A DNA stretch of 34,351 nucleotides from Acidobacteriota bacterium. GTDB taxonomy: Bacteria; Acidobacteriota; Vicinamibacteria; Vicinamibacterales; Fen-181. A program made the translations under genes and the position numbers. The notes under the pieces were generated by a model, which worked only from the letters and a program-made list of their open reading frames with translations, did not search any database and was not told the origin of the DNA. Below are positions 1 to 8,882 of the stretch, in pieces (within the stretch, counting starts at the first letter, position 1; each line of letters starts with the position of its first letter). Location: assembly GCA_003170135.1 (NCBI GenBank), contig PMZR01000020.1:1-34351 (forward strand), written 5' to 3'.

Positions 1-1
1 T

Positions 2-3000
2 GAACCTGACAAAGTAGTGTTAAGCGTCCTGCCCGTCGCGGGCCAGGTGGCAACCGGGGAAGTGACGGGCGTCGTGAAGGATTCCGCGGGCGCGGCTGTG
101 TCGGGCGCGACCATCACCGTGAGAGACATCGAGACGAACCGACTGCGCGTCGTCACGTCCAGCGCCGAGGGTGTGTACGCGGCGCCGGGCCTGGCGCCCG
201 GCAACTACGGAATCGACGTGGATTTGGCGGGCTTCCGGCCGGTTCGGCGCAACGGCATTCGGCTGGCGATTGGTGAGAAGGTGCGCGTCGATTTCGATCT
301 GGTCGTCGGCGATATCCGCCAGGAGGTCACCGTCACGGCGGATGCGCCCATGCTGCGCGCCGAGACCGCCAGCCTCGGCACCGTCGTGGAGCACGAACGC
401 GTCGTGCAGCTCCCCTTGAACGGCCGGACGTTCATCACGCTCGCCTCCCTCGCTCCAGGTGTGGCCCTGCCCCCGGCCTCGCAGCTTCCCCGCATCAACG
501 GAGGGCGACCCAGGACGAACGAGTACCTCTTCGACGGAATCTCGGTCCTCCAGCCAGAACCCGGCCAGGTCGCGTATTTCCCGATCATCGACGCGATCCA
601 GGAGTTCAAGGTCGAGAGCAACAGTCCCCCGGCCGAGTTCGGCCGGTTCAACGGCGGCGTCGTCAATCTCACGACCAAGAGCGGCAGCAACACGTTGCAC
701 GGGGCGGGTTTTGAATTTCTCCGGAACGAAGCCCTGAACGCGAGGAACTACTTTCAGTCCACCAATCCCCTGAAGCCCACGTACCGGCGCAACCAGTTCG
801 GCGGAACATTCGGCGGCCCGGTCGTCAGGGATCACACCTTCTTCTTCGTCGACTACCAGGGACAACGCCAGTCGATCGGTCGGACGGCCATCTCGACGGT
901 TCCCACGTTGTTGCAGCGGCAGGGAATCTTCACGGAAGCGATCGGCGGCAAGGTGCCCGTCATCTACGATCCGGCCACGACGATCGGATCGAGCCGCTCG
1001 AAGTTCACCGGCAACACGATTCCAGCGGGCCGGATGGATCCGATCGCGCTCGCGCTCCTGCAACGGTATCCCCTGCCGACATCATCCGGGACGGCCAACA
1101 ACTACCGCCGGACCGACAACGAGGTCGACAACCAGGACCAGTGGGACGTCCGCGTCGATCACAAGTTCGCGTCAGACCGGGATCAGATCTTCGGACGGCT
1201 CACGTCGTTCCGGGATGGCTTCATTCCGGTCACGCCCCTGCCCGACGGCAGCGGCGTCACGACGGGCACACTGGGACCGCAGGACACCCGGGCGTGGGCC
1301 TTCGCGTCGAGCTACCAGCACGTGTTCTCGTCCAACGTATTCAACGAGCTGCGCGTCGGGGACACTCGCCGAGCGATTGCGCGAACGGCTGCGCAGCTTC
1401 CGACCGCGGCGGGCGCCGCGCTCACGATCCCCGGCATTCCATCGAACGCACAGTTCCCCAACACGCTCCCGACGTTTCTCATCGGCGGCTACCAGCAACT
1501 GGGCTCGCCGGCCAACACCGCGTCGACCTTCGATACCGGCGTGACCGAGGCCGCGGATTCGCTCACGTGGTTGAAAGGACGGCACACGCTGAAGATGGGG
1601 CTCGACTGGCGCTGGGAACGACTCAACGTGATCCAGCCGCCGTCGCCCACGGGCGCGTTTACCTTCAACGCCATCGGGAGCGACCTTCCGGGCGTGGCGA
1701 GTACCGGATCGCCGCTGGCGAGCTTCCTCCTGGGCCAGGTTCAGAGCTTCTCGATCGACCTGCAGCAATCGCCGATCCAGGAGCGGGCGCATTTCCAGGA
1801 GTACTTCGTCCAGGACGACTGGAAGGTGACGGACCGCCTGACGGTCAATCCGGGAATGCGCTACACCCTGAACTTCCCGTCCACCGAAATCAACGGCCAG
1901 ACCGCGGTGTTCAACCTGCAGACGCAGCAGCTCGAGTATCCAGGGACCAACCCGGTGCGTCCGCTGAAGAAGGACAACTTCGGTCCGCGCCTCGGCGCCG
2001 TGTACCGTCTCACGGACCAGACGATCGTCAGCGCGGGCTACGGCCTCGTGTGGATCGAGATGGCGGGCATCACGACGCCGTTCACGACACCAACGTTCCC
2101 GTTCCTGCAGACGGTCTCCCAGCGAGCGCTCGACAACATCTCGCCGGCGTTCGTGCTGGCGACCGGACCGACTGTCGTCCCGCTCTCGCCGACGCCCACG
2201 GCAGGACTGGGGCAGGGCGTGTTCGCGGTGAACGGCACACTCGGATCCGGGTATGTCCAGCAATGGAACGTGTCGATGCAGCGCCAACTGACGACGAACA
2301 CGACAATCGAGATCGCCTACCGCGGCTCGAAGATCACGCACGTCGGCATTCCCGACAGCAACCTGAATTCGCTGACCGTAGCCCAGCTCGCGCTCGGGTC
2401 TGCGCTGCTGCAGCGCGTGCCGAATCCCTACTTCGGCGTGATTCCGCGGTCGTCGTCGCTCGGCGATCCCGCGATCACGCAAGCACAGCTCTTGAAGCCC
2501 TTTCCGGCGTACACGACGGTGAGCCTGTACCGTAACAACGTGGGGACCACGCGGTACGACGGCCTCTCGCTCAGTCTTCGGCAACGCCTGTCCCGCGGCC
2601 TGTCGTATTCGATCGCCTACACCCGCTCCAAGCTGATCGACGATGCCTCGTCTGTGTTCGACGCGTCGATCCTGACGGGCCCGATCGCGAACTACCCCAT
2701 CGCCGACAGTCACAACCTGGCGCTCGAACGCGACTACTCGACCGGTGACATTCCACACGTCTTCGTGTCGTCGGTCGCCTGGGATGTGCCGGCCGGTGCA
2801 GGCCATGCGCGTCATCCTCTGGGGCTGCTGGGCGCGCTCGTCAACGATTGGACCGTGACCGCCCTTGTCACGCTGCAGTCCGGCGTGCCGATCGCCCTCA
2901 CCCAGGTGACCAACTTCAACGCGTTTGCCGGCTTCGGCGTTCAACGGCCGAATCTGGCCGGTGACCCCACGTTGCCGGCCGACCAGCGCACGGTGGCGCA

Positions 3001-3286
3001 GTGGTTCAACACCGCGGCCTTTGCCGTCGCGCCCCAGTTCGTCCTGGGCACGGCGTCGCGCAACCCGGTTCGCGGTCCGTCCTACCGCAACGTCGATGTC
3101 GCATTGCTGCGACGGCTTCCCCTGTCTGCCGGAAAAGCCATTGAGGTACGGGCCGAAGTCTTCAATCTGCTCAATACCCCGCCGCTCGGCGCACCCGCCG
3201 CCGTGCTGGGCGCCGCCAACTTCGGCACGATCACCACGGCCGGCGACCCGAGGGTCGTGCAGGTGGCGTTGAAGTTCTTGTTTTGA
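2..3286 (+). CDS. Oar-like TonB-dependent receptor with carboxypeptidase-regulatory domain, 5' partial
   Basis: Outer-membrane beta-barrel receptor of the very large Oar/CarboxypepD_reg-TonB class expanded in Acidobacteriota, probably importing glycans or other large nutrients. The reading frame is open to the left edge, so the true start and most of the signal peptide lie outside; the GTG at 17 is only the first in-window start. A cleavage-like region (PVAGQ) is followed by an Ig-like regulatory domain at about residues 10-95 (counted from 17; motif GEVTGVVKDSAGAAVSGAT), a plug region with VVQLPLNGRTF, and a long barrel ending in a terminal Phe (ALKFLF), as expected for BAM recognition. It converges on a second receptor of the same class. 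The substrate cannot be told from sequence. Family call strong, 5' end unknown. Confidence 0.87.
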   Translation, partial: EPDKVVLSVLPVAGQVATGEVTGVVKDSAGAAVSGATITVRDIETNRLRVVTSSAEGVYAAPGLAPGNYGIDVDLAGFRPVRRNGIRLAIGEKVRVDFDLVVGDIRQEVTVTADAPMLRAETASLGTVVEHERVVQLPLNGRTFITLASLAPGVALPPASQLPRINGGRPRTNEYLFDGISVLQPEPGQVAYFPIIDAIQEFKVESNSPPAEFGRFNGGVVNLTTKSGSNTLHGAGFEFLRNEALNARNYFQSTNPLKPTYRRNQFGGTFGGPVVRDHTFFFVDYQGQRQSIGRTAISTVPTLLQRQGIFTEAIGGKVPVIYDPATTIGSSRSKFTGNTIPAGRMDPIALALLQRYPLPTSSGTANNYRRTDNEVDNQDQWDVRVDHKFASDRDQIFGRLTSFRDGFIPVTPLPDGSGVTTGTLGPQDTRAWAFASSYQHVFSSNVFNELRVGDTRRAIARTAAQLPTAAGAALTIPGIPSNAQFPNTLPTFLIGGYQQLGSPANTASTFDTGVTEAADSLTWLKGRHTLKMGLDWRWERLNVIQPPSPTGAFTFNAIGSDLPGVASTGSPLASFLLGQVQSFSIDLQQSPIQERAHFQEYFVQDDWKVTDRLTVNPGMRYTLNFPSTEINGQTAVFNLQTQQLEYPGTNPVRPLKKDNFGPRLGAVYRLTDQTIVSAGYGLVWIEMAGITTPFTTPTFPFLQTVSQRALDNISPAFVLATGPTVVPLSPTPTAGLGQGVFAVNGTLGSGYVQQWNVSMQRQLTTNTTIEIAYRGSKITHVGIPDSNLNSLTVAQLALGSALLQRVPNPYFGVIPRSSSLGDPAITQAQLLKPFPAYTTVSLYRNNVGTTRYDGLSLSLRQRLSRGLSYSIAYTRSKLIDDASSVFDASILTGPIANYPIADSHNLALERDYSTGDIPHVFVSSVAWDVPAGAGHARHPLGLLGALVNDWTVTALVTLQSGVPIALTQVTNFNAFAGFGVQRPNLAGDPTLPADQRTVAQWFNTAAFAVAPQFVLGTASRNPVRGPSYRNVDVALLRRLPLSAGKAIEVRAEVFNLLNTPPLGAPAAVLGAANFGTITTAGDPRVVQVALKFLF

Positions 3287-3328
3287 GGTCGCGGCGCCAG
3301 TCACGGTCACCTGGCGACCGACGTGCTT

Positions 3329-3353
3329 GTCGAGCTTTACGGAGCTGCTCGAC
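3329..3353. terminator. Stem-loop between two convergent receptor genes
   Basis: GTCGAGC (3329-3335) pairs with GCTCGAC (3347-3353), a 7-bp perfect stem with an 11-nt loop, in the 99-bp gap between convergent genes. No T-tract follows on either side, so this is a weak candidate for a bidirectional terminator. Confidence 0.3.
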
Positions 3354-3385
3354 AGTTCCCACATCTTGCCATCAGGCTGCGTGGC

Positions 3386-6361
3386 TCAGAACGTGACGCG
3401 GACGCCCAGCTGCGCCGCGAACGGGATGCCGACGGTCGTGCCGGGACCGAAGAAATCGCCGAGCGCGCCGGCTGGCACCTTCAGATCGTTCAGGCTCTGC
3501 ACCGGCCGCGTCACGGTGCATCCCGCGTTCAGGCAGATGTGCAGGACGTTGGCCTGCTCATCCGGCGGCACCGGCAGGGCACCGACGTCGGCGACGTAGT
3601 TGTTCCTGGGGTTCATCCGGTTGAGGACGTTGAACAGCTCCACGAACGGCTTGATCGAGATCCCGCGGGTCGTGGCGAAGGGCCGGCTGATTCGCAGGTC
3701 GATCTGCTCGAAGGGTGCGCCTCGGAACTGGTCGAGCGTCGTGGGCACCCCGTTCACCACCGCCCGGTCGTTGGTGGACAGACCGTCGCCGTTGAGATCG
3801 ACGGGCGTTGCGATCGTGAAGGGCCGGGCGCTCTCGAATTGTGCGAGGCCGGCGACCTGCACGTGCCCGGGCAGCAGCAAGGTTCCCGCCACGACCACGC
3901 GGTGGCCGACGTCTTCGCCCGACGGCCCGTGGTCGCCCGGCCCGAAGGGGTTGCGCACGTCGGTCACCCCGTTGACATGGTCGAACAGCTCGCCCACGGT
4001 GGCGCCCCAGGTCGTGGCGCGCGCCAGCGTGTAGTGTGCGTTCACCTCGAAGAAGCTCGCGAGCCAGCGTGTCAGCATCAGCGACACGCCGTCGTACTGC
4101 GACCGGTTGTCGGTCCGAAAGACCGAGACGCTCGGCGCCGTATCGGGCAGCGTGAAGCCGCTGACGTACTCGTAGCGGCGGTAATGGTGGATGCCCTGCT
4201 GGTGTTCGTAGAAGACGTTCAGCCGCCAGCCGTTGCCCAGGTCGTGTTCGACACCGGCGCTTGCCTGGATCGCCAGCGGCGTGCGGTAGTTCGGATCGAT
4301 CACCGCCCCCTGGTCGCCCGGGCCGAGCAAGCCGCTGAACGGCGCGTTGACGGCGCGGAACGCGTCCACCCAGCCGTTCTGCGTCAGATCGTTGTAGTAG
4401 AGGCCTGCGCCGACCCGCACCACCGTGCGGTCCGAGGCGCCGGGCGCCCATGCCACGCCCAGGCGCGGCGCGATCGCCTTCCGGTAGTCGTGTGGAATGC
4501 CGGACACCAGCGGAATCCCCAGCGCCTCGAGCGTCACGAGAGCCGGGTTCTGGCTCTGGTCGCGCCCTTCGGCCACGAAGAGCCCGAAGGTGGTGTCGTA
4601 GCGCACGCCATAGTTGAGCGTCACGGCGGGCCGAATCCTCCACGCGTCCTGGACGTAGGCGCCCAGGCGGCGAACGCTTTGCGAGAACGTCCCGGCCGAG
4701 GCCGGCGTCAGCGTGCTGCCGGCGTTGAAGTCGGCCACGAACTGGTCGGGGTTCGCGACGTAGAAGCTTGGATTGTCCGCGAACTGCACGAGCAGTTCCT
4801 GCGTGCCCGAGAGCTCGCCGCCCAGGACCGGCTCGTGGATCAGGTTCACGCCGGTCTTGAGGGTGTGCGCGCCCGCGGTGTGAACCACGTCGTAGCGCAG
4901 CTGGTACTTCTCCTGGTCGCGCCGCACGGGAAACGCCGTGATCGGGGTGACGAACTGGTTGTCGCCGAAGGTCTCGAACCCGGACGTGGTCTGGGCGGTC
5001 GCGCTGAAGGGAAACGCGAGCGCCAGGCCGAGATTCGAGCTCCGGTCCTTCGTGTGGTGGAAGGCGCTCGCACCGACGGTCAGCGTGCCCAGCCAGCGCG
5101 GCGAGAACTGGAAGTTCTGGCTGACGAGGACGTCCAGGTAATTCGAGCGGGTCAGGGCACCGGTCGAGGGGAGCGCTCCCTGCTGCACCAGATCGTTGCT
5201 CGTCCGGTTGCGATCGAAGGTGGCGCGGACGAACCACTGCGAACGCGCCGATTGCGCCCAGTCCGCGCGCGTCGAGAAGATCGCGTCCCTGAAGGGAACC
5301 GCGACCGAGGTCGGCACGTCAATGCTGGTCACTCCGGGAACCAGCCCGGCGCCGGCGAGGCCGGCGAGCGCGCCGAACTCGGTCAAGCTCTGCGCGCTGT
5401 ACGCGACGCTCGAGTTCTCCACCACGTCCTCGAACGACGAGAAGAACCATGTCCGGCCCTTGACGATCGGACCGCCGAGCGTGAACGACCCGTCCTGCCG
5501 TGAGAACGGCTGCTTCGGATTGGGCTCCGGGTTGTCGAGCGTGTTCCTGGCGTTCAACCCGCGCTCCCGGAAGAATCCGGCCGCGCCTCCGTGCCACTGG
5601 TCGCTGCCCCGCCGCGTGCTGATGATGACCGACCCGCCGTTGGTCCGCGACGTGTCGGCGTCGAACTGCGCAGTGCGGACGACAAATTCCTGGATGGCAT
5701 CGGGTGAGTAGTTCTGGAGGAACCCGCCGATGTAGTCGTCGTTGTTGTCGCCGCCGTCGACCGACAGATCCACGTTCAGCCCCGAACTGCCGGCGAACGA
5801 CACGGCGGTAATCCGCGCCTTGGTCGGATCGGACGGCTCCACCGGCGCGGTCATCGGGCTGAGGTACGCGATGTTCGCGAAGCTGCGGTGGGCGAGCGGC
5901 AAGGCCTCCAGATCGGTCGTGCCGATGACGGTCTGTTCAATGGCGCTCGTCGTCTCGAGCGGCTGCGCGGCGAGTGAAGGCGTCGCGCCCTTGACGACCA
6001 CCGACTGTTGGACGGCCTGCGGACGGAGCACGATGACGACCGACGGCGTCGCGCCCACCGAGACCCGGACCGTGATCGTCGTTGCCGCGAACCCCGCAGC
6101 CTGCGCCGTGACGCGATAGACACCCGGTGGCAGCGCCGCGACCGTGAACTCGCCCGACGCGCCGCAGGTGGCCGTCCGCGTCAGCGCGCCGTCCACCTGC
6201 TGTACCACGATACTGCTGCCCGGCATCACCGCTCCGCTCGTGTCGCGGACGACGCCGACCAGCGTCGCCTGAGGACTCTGCGCGAGCGCGCCGGAGTTGA
6301 GCCACACCACGATGAGGGCGACGGCCCCCCAGGCCGATCGCCGGACTCGCATCTGTCGCAC
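3386..6361 (-). CDS. Oar-like TonB-dependent receptor
   Basis: Second large outer-membrane receptor (991 aa from the chosen start). The frame is open further upstream to 6427, but a basic-then-hydrophobic signal peptide (RVRRSAWGAVALIVVWLNSG, ending ALAQ) begins near 6352. A GAGGGG Shine-Dalgarno sits 4-7 nt before tandem GTG codons, so GTG at 6361 is preferred; ATG at 6352 is the alternative. The order is signal peptide, carboxypeptidase-regulatory beta-sandwich (about residues 30-115, motif LVGVVRDTSGAVMPG), plug (DLEALPLAHRSFANIAYLSP), then barrel ending in VRVTF with terminal Phe. An insert rich in Asp/Asn (DGGDNNDDYIGG) precedes the barrel. No TonB energy genes or SusD are nearby. Substrate unknown. 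Confidence 0.88.
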   Translation of the reverse strand: MRQMRVRRSAWGAVALIVVWLNSGALAQSPQATLVGVVRDTSGAVMPGSSIVVQQVDGALTRTATCGASGEFTVAALPPGVYRVTAQAAGFAATTITVRVSVGATPSVVIVLRPQAVQQSVVVKGATPSLAAQPLETTSAIEQTVIGTTDLEALPLAHRSFANIAYLSPMTAPVEPSDPTKARITAVSFAGSSGLNVDLSVDGGDNNDDYIGGFLQNYSPDAIQEFVVRTAQFDADTSRTNGGSVIISTRRGSDQWHGGAAGFFRERGLNARNTLDNPEPNPKQPFSRQDGSFTLGGPIVKGRTWFFSSFEDVVENSSVAYSAQSLTEFGALAGLAGAGLVPGVTSIDVPTSVAVPFRDAIFSTRADWAQSARSQWFVRATFDRNRTSNDLVQQGALPSTGALTRSNYLDVLVSQNFQFSPRWLGTLTVGASAFHHTKDRSSNLGLALAFPFSATAQTTSGFETFGDNQFVTPITAFPVRRDQEKYQLRYDVVHTAGAHTLKTGVNLIHEPVLGGELSGTQELLVQFADNPSFYVANPDQFVADFNAGSTLTPASAGTFSQSVRRLGAYVQDAWRIRPAVTLNYGVRYDTTFGLFVAEGRDQSQNPALVTLEALGIPLVSGIPHDYRKAIAPRLGVAWAPGASDRTVVRVGAGLYYNDLTQNGWVDAFRAVNAPFSGLLGPGDQGAVIDPNYRTPLAIQASAGVEHDLGNGWRLNVFYEHQQGIHHYRRYEYVSGFTLPDTAPSVSVFRTDNRSQYDGVSLMLTRWLASFFEVNAHYTLARATTWGATVGELFDHVNGVTDVRNPFGPGDHGPSGEDVGHRVVVAGTLLLPGHVQVAGLAQFESARPFTIATPVDLNGDGLSTNDRAVVNGVPTTLDQFRGAPFEQIDLRISRPFATTRGISIKPFVELFNVLNRMNPRNNYVADVGALPVPPDEQANVLHICLNAGCTVTRPVQSLNDLKVPAGALGDFFGPGTTVGIPFAAQLGVRVTF

Positions 6362-6826
6362 CACGGTTCCCCTCTGCACGGCTTGTCGGCGCGGCGGTCT
6401 GGCCCGAGCCCGGTCACGTGCGCGCACGCAGGAGCGGGACCCGGACGACGCCCGTCGATCGCATCACTGAGAATGGTGAACCCTTGAAATCAGTATGAGA
6501 GGCTCCAACGATTACTATCAAGCGCCGTAGTTGGGACGCGGCGCGTGCAAGAGCTGGCGCAAGGCTGAGGCGGTCCGGTTTCAGGCGGCTGCCGGTGCCT
6601 GCAGCCGCCGTCAGCTCTCGGCGTGTCGATATGGTGTGATGGCCCGGGCTCTCGCCGGTGGCGCGAATGCCCGGGCCTCGCGTCACTGCCAGAGATGACA
6701 GGGCCGCTGGTCATCGAGATCGGGTATCGTACAGGCGGCCATGACAGATCGGCAGGCGACGTGTCGGGATGGAACAACGGCTCGCGCTGACCGCCCCCGT
6801 CGGCATTGCTTACCAAGGGGAGGATT
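6362..6826. other. Divergent intergenic region with a 9-bp inverted repeat
   Basis: This 465-bp non-coding stretch separates the minus-strand receptor from the plus-strand small membrane protein. The only notable structure is a perfect 9-bp inverted repeat, GGCCCGGGC at 6640-6648 and GCCCGGGCC at 6668-6676, with a 19-nt spacer. It could be an operator or a hairpin. I see no convincing -35/-10 pair and no protein-like frame on either strand. Confidence 0.4.
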
Positions 6827-7258
6827 ATGCGAGTCAGCGACTTGTTCAACCACCTCGTGCGTGAGCACGTCGTCGCGCCCACACCTCGCGGTGTGCAGGT
6901 GGGCGCAATCGCGGGGTCGGGGGCCACGAAAGAACCTCAGGGTACCGTCACCTCCGGGCCGACGTCACCGGAGACGACCGTCCCGATCTTCGTGACGCCA
7001 AAGTCCCTGACGTTTCCCGGCGTCGGCCTGCTCACAGGTTTCACCTGGAGCACCTTGAAGTACGCCTCCCCGGAGTACTTCAGCTCGCCCTTCGTCGCGC
7101 TCGTCATCGCGCTCGTGTTCGGCACGTTCGTCACCTACGCGAGCGTGAACGATCCAAGGACACACCAAACCCATCACGACAAGGTGGTGAGCTGGGGCAT
7201 CGGCTTGATCAACAGCCTTTGCCTGTGGGGGATCTGCCTCCGCATTACGCCGCGCTGA
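6827..7258 (+). CDS. Small hypothetical membrane protein
   Basis: 143-aa protein of unknown family. ATG at 6827 is preferred because AAGGGGAGG lies 3 nt upstream; an upstream in-frame codon at 6806 has no such site. Residues 1-60 are soluble and rich in Gly/Thr/Pro. There are two likely membrane helices, about 88-106 (PFVALVIALVFGTFVTYASV) and 120-140 (VVSWGIGLINSLCLWGICL), separated by a His-rich loop (RTHQTHHDK). It stands alone between a divergent receptor and a convergent papain-like gene. The good ribosome site and amphipathic organisation support a real gene. Function not inferable. Confidence 0.7.
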   Translation: MRVSDLFNHLVREHVVAPTPRGVQVGAIAGSGATKEPQGTVTSGPTSPETTVPIFVTPKSLTFPGVGLLTGFTWSTLKYASPEYFSSPFVALVIALVFGTFVTYASVNDPRTHQTHHDKVVSWGIGLINSLCLWGICLRITPR

Positions 7259-7266
7259 CCCTGGGC

Positions 7267-7295
7267 GAAGGCGCGGCGCCCGAGGTCGCGCCTTC
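7267..7295. terminator. Perfect 9-bp hairpin between convergent genes
   Basis: GAAGGCGCG (7267-7275) and CGCGCCTTC (7287-7295) form a 9-bp G+C-rich stem with an 11-nt loop, in the 63-bp gap between the membrane-protein gene ending at 7258 and the minus-strand gene ending at 7322. No U-tract is present, but position and stem strength suit a shared terminator. Confidence 0.5.
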
Positions 7296-7321
7296 GTCCG
7301 TTGCGGCGGATGACCGAGGCG

Positions 7322-8089
7322 CTATTTCAGCGTGTCCAGGAAGGCGCCGATCCTGGCCGTGTCGATGAGCGCTTTCTTGAACCGGTTCCTGGCGTCGAAG
7401 AGCGCATAGGCTTCGTCGCAATACTTGTCGAGCCAGGCCCATGTCATCTGCTGCTTGCGGCCCCACGTCACGCAGACCGGTCCGTTCGGCGAGTAGCCGG
7501 AGACATAGACGTAGTGACCGCCCCAGGACCCCGGCCTGGCGTCAGGACCGGTGGTGACATCCCACGGCTGCCCGGTCTGAATCTGGCCCTGCGCCGACTT
7601 CGGAAGTTGAAGACCCAGGCCAACACCGAGATCGGCGAAGATCGCCTGGCGCACCTCGTCGTGGTTCGCGAAGTCCACCTCGGCGTACGCCCTGATGTGG
7701 TACGTGTTCCTGGCAGCCTTCCATCCCTTGTGGCGCCACAGGTTGAGCGAGTCGAGCACGACGAGCCCGGTGTCCGGTCCGCCGGTCTCTTCGAAGTACT
7801 CCTTGAGAACGTCGTTGTCCGTGATCGTGATGACCGCGCCCTGCTCGATGTCCTCGAAGCGGAGCGTTTGATGGGCTCGGCCGGCGATCACGCAGTCGCC
7901 GTAGGTGTCGTTACCGAACATCGGCGTCGGAATACCCGTGTGGGTGACGTCGAAGTCGTACGAGGGCGGCAGCGACGGCAGCGTCGCCCTGAGGACGTTC
8001 GCGAATTTCAGGTTGCGCGAGTCCTTTCTGGCGGCCGCCTTCCCCAGCTTGAACACCTTGTGCGCCTGGATGCCTTTAGCCTTTGCCAT
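7322..8089 (-). CDS. Papain-fold cysteine-peptidase-like protein
   Basis: 255-aa protein starting at ATG 8089, chosen because AGGAG lies 7 nt upstream; the frame stays open to 8170 but those codons overlap the promoter. It has the pattern of a papain-like (C39-type) fold: a candidate nucleophile Cys66 in NDTYGDCVIAG, followed by a helix, and a candidate catalytic His192 in GGHYVYVSGY, then VTWG at 208-210. No signal peptide or membrane segment is evident, and the N-terminus is strongly basic (AKAKG...KLGKAAARK). It might be a protease, transglutaminase-like enzyme or inactive scaffold. Single gene with its own promoter; no obvious substrate gene next to it. The fold is inferred from motif order only. 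Confidence 0.6.
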   Translation of the reverse strand: MAKAKGIQAHKVFKLGKAAARKDSRNLKFANVLRATLPSLPPSYDFDVTHTGIPTPMFGNDTYGDCVIAGRAHQTLRFEDIEQGAVITITDNDVLKEYFEETGGPDTGLVVLDSLNLWRHKGWKAARNTYHIRAYAEVDFANHDEVRQAIFADLGVGLGLQLPKSAQGQIQTGQPWDVTTGPDARPGSWGGHYVYVSGYSPNGPVCVTWGRKQQMTWAWLDKYCDEAYALFDARNRFKKALIDTARIGAFLDTLK

Positions 8090-8147
8090 AAGAGTTCTCC
8101 TGCGCTGGTTGTTGCCGACATGGGATGTTCCAACCGGAATGGGGCCG

Positions 8148-8175
8148 ATTATGCTCGACCGAAGAGTCAAGTCAA
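8148..8175 (-). promoter_or_regulatory. Sigma70-like promoter for the papain-like gene
   Basis: On the minus strand TTGACT (8170-8175) and CATAAT (8148-8153) are separated by 16 nt, each matching the consensus at 5 of 6 positions. The predicted start point lies roughly 50 nt before the ATG at 8089, leaving room for the AGGAG ribosome site. A second overlapping TTGACT at 8165-8170 would give only an 11-nt spacer and is discounted. Confidence 0.55.
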
Positions 8176-8320
8176 TCGGTCAACTCGGATCATCGCGAGA
8201 TTGTGTGCAACAGCGATTGTCGCCCGACATGGGCATCGCGTGGGCGTCCCCGATTGTCACGCTCTTGTCACACTCGAATGTGGCACCCGCGCATGGCCGG
8301 GAGATTTCGGCCGGCGGCGT

Positions 8321-8326
8321 TATACT
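8321..8326 (+). promoter_or_regulatory. Possible -10 element upstream of DUF2844 gene
   Basis: TATACT lies 80 nt upstream of the ATG at 8406 in otherwise G+C-rich DNA. No good -35 is visible at the usual spacing, so this is only a candidate for the DUF2844-DUF3443 pair. Confidence 0.25.
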
Positions 8327-8405
8327 GGTTGAGGGTTCCCAGCCTGTTCCCTGCCGCGGGTTGCGAGCCTGCCAGCGCACGCTTCGAAAAGGGGTGTGTC
8401 CCGTC

Positions 8406-8882
8406 ATGTGGTTTCGATATGCCCGCAGATTCCTCTGTGTGCTCGTCGCGGCGTCCGCTTTGATGCTGCCTGCTCGCGCCTTCGCTGAACTGGGCGGTGA
8501 CTTGAAGTCGGTGGAGCGCGATCGCGCGAAGATGAAGGCCGCGACGAGCGTGAGGCAGATGCAGCGATACGCGATCCATGAGATGAGGTTGGATTCCGGG
8601 TCGACCGTCCGCGAATTCGCAACGCCCGAAGGGAAGATCTTCGCCATCGCGTGGCAGGGGCCGTTTCATCCCGACTACCAGCAACTGCTGGGACCCTACT
8701 TCGACGAGCTGCAACGGGGCACGCAGCAGGGCGCGCAGCAGCGGCGCGCGCGCCGCGCGCCGGTCATGATCGAGACGCCCGGGTTCGTCTTCCAATCGCT
8801 CGGGCACGCCCGCGCCCTGGCGGGCCGGGCCTACCTTCCGCAGATGCTGCCGTCCGGCGTGAACGTGGAGGAGATCCGGTGA
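8406..8882 (+). CDS. DUF2844 family secreted protein
   Basis: 158-aa exported protein matching the DUF2844 pattern: signal peptide (RRFLCVLVAASALMLPARAFA), then LGGDLKSVERDRAKMKAA, RLDSGSTVREFATPEGKIFA and IAWQGPFHPDYQQLLGPYF. The role is unknown; in proteobacteria DUF2844 genes are commonly next to DUF3443 genes, and that pairing is seen here. ATG at 8406 was chosen because the signal peptide starts there, with AAGGGG about 11 nt upstream. The stop TGA overlaps the GTG start of the next gene (GTGA), indicating translational coupling. The mid-region is rich in Gln/Arg (about residues 105-120). Confidence 0.85.
   Translation: MWFRYARRFLCVLVAASALMLPARAFAELGGDLKSVERDRAKMKAATSVRQMQRYAIHEMRLDSGSTVREFATPEGKIFAIAWQGPFHPDYQQLLGPYFDELQRGTQQGAQQRRARRAPVMIETPGFVFQSLGHARALAGRAYLPQMLPSGVNVEEIR

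Noticed and set aside
1172..5503. Very long open frames opposite the two receptor genes (730 aa at 1172-3364 minus, 726 aa at 3323-5503 plus)
   Set aside because: They are Arg/Gly/Val/Asp-rich shadows of high-GC genes, lacking motifs, signal peptides or ribosome sites, and they cover exactly the opposite strand of well-supported receptors.
6490..6927. 145-aa minus-strand frame across the divergent intergenic region
   Set aside because: Composition is irregular with no motif, it has no ribosome site, and it overlaps the start of the better-supported plus-strand membrane protein.
7301..8332. 343-aa open frame on the plus strand opposite the papain-like gene
   Set aside because: It is the shadow of a minus-strand gene that has a promoter, a ribosome site and recognisable motifs; the plus frame has none.
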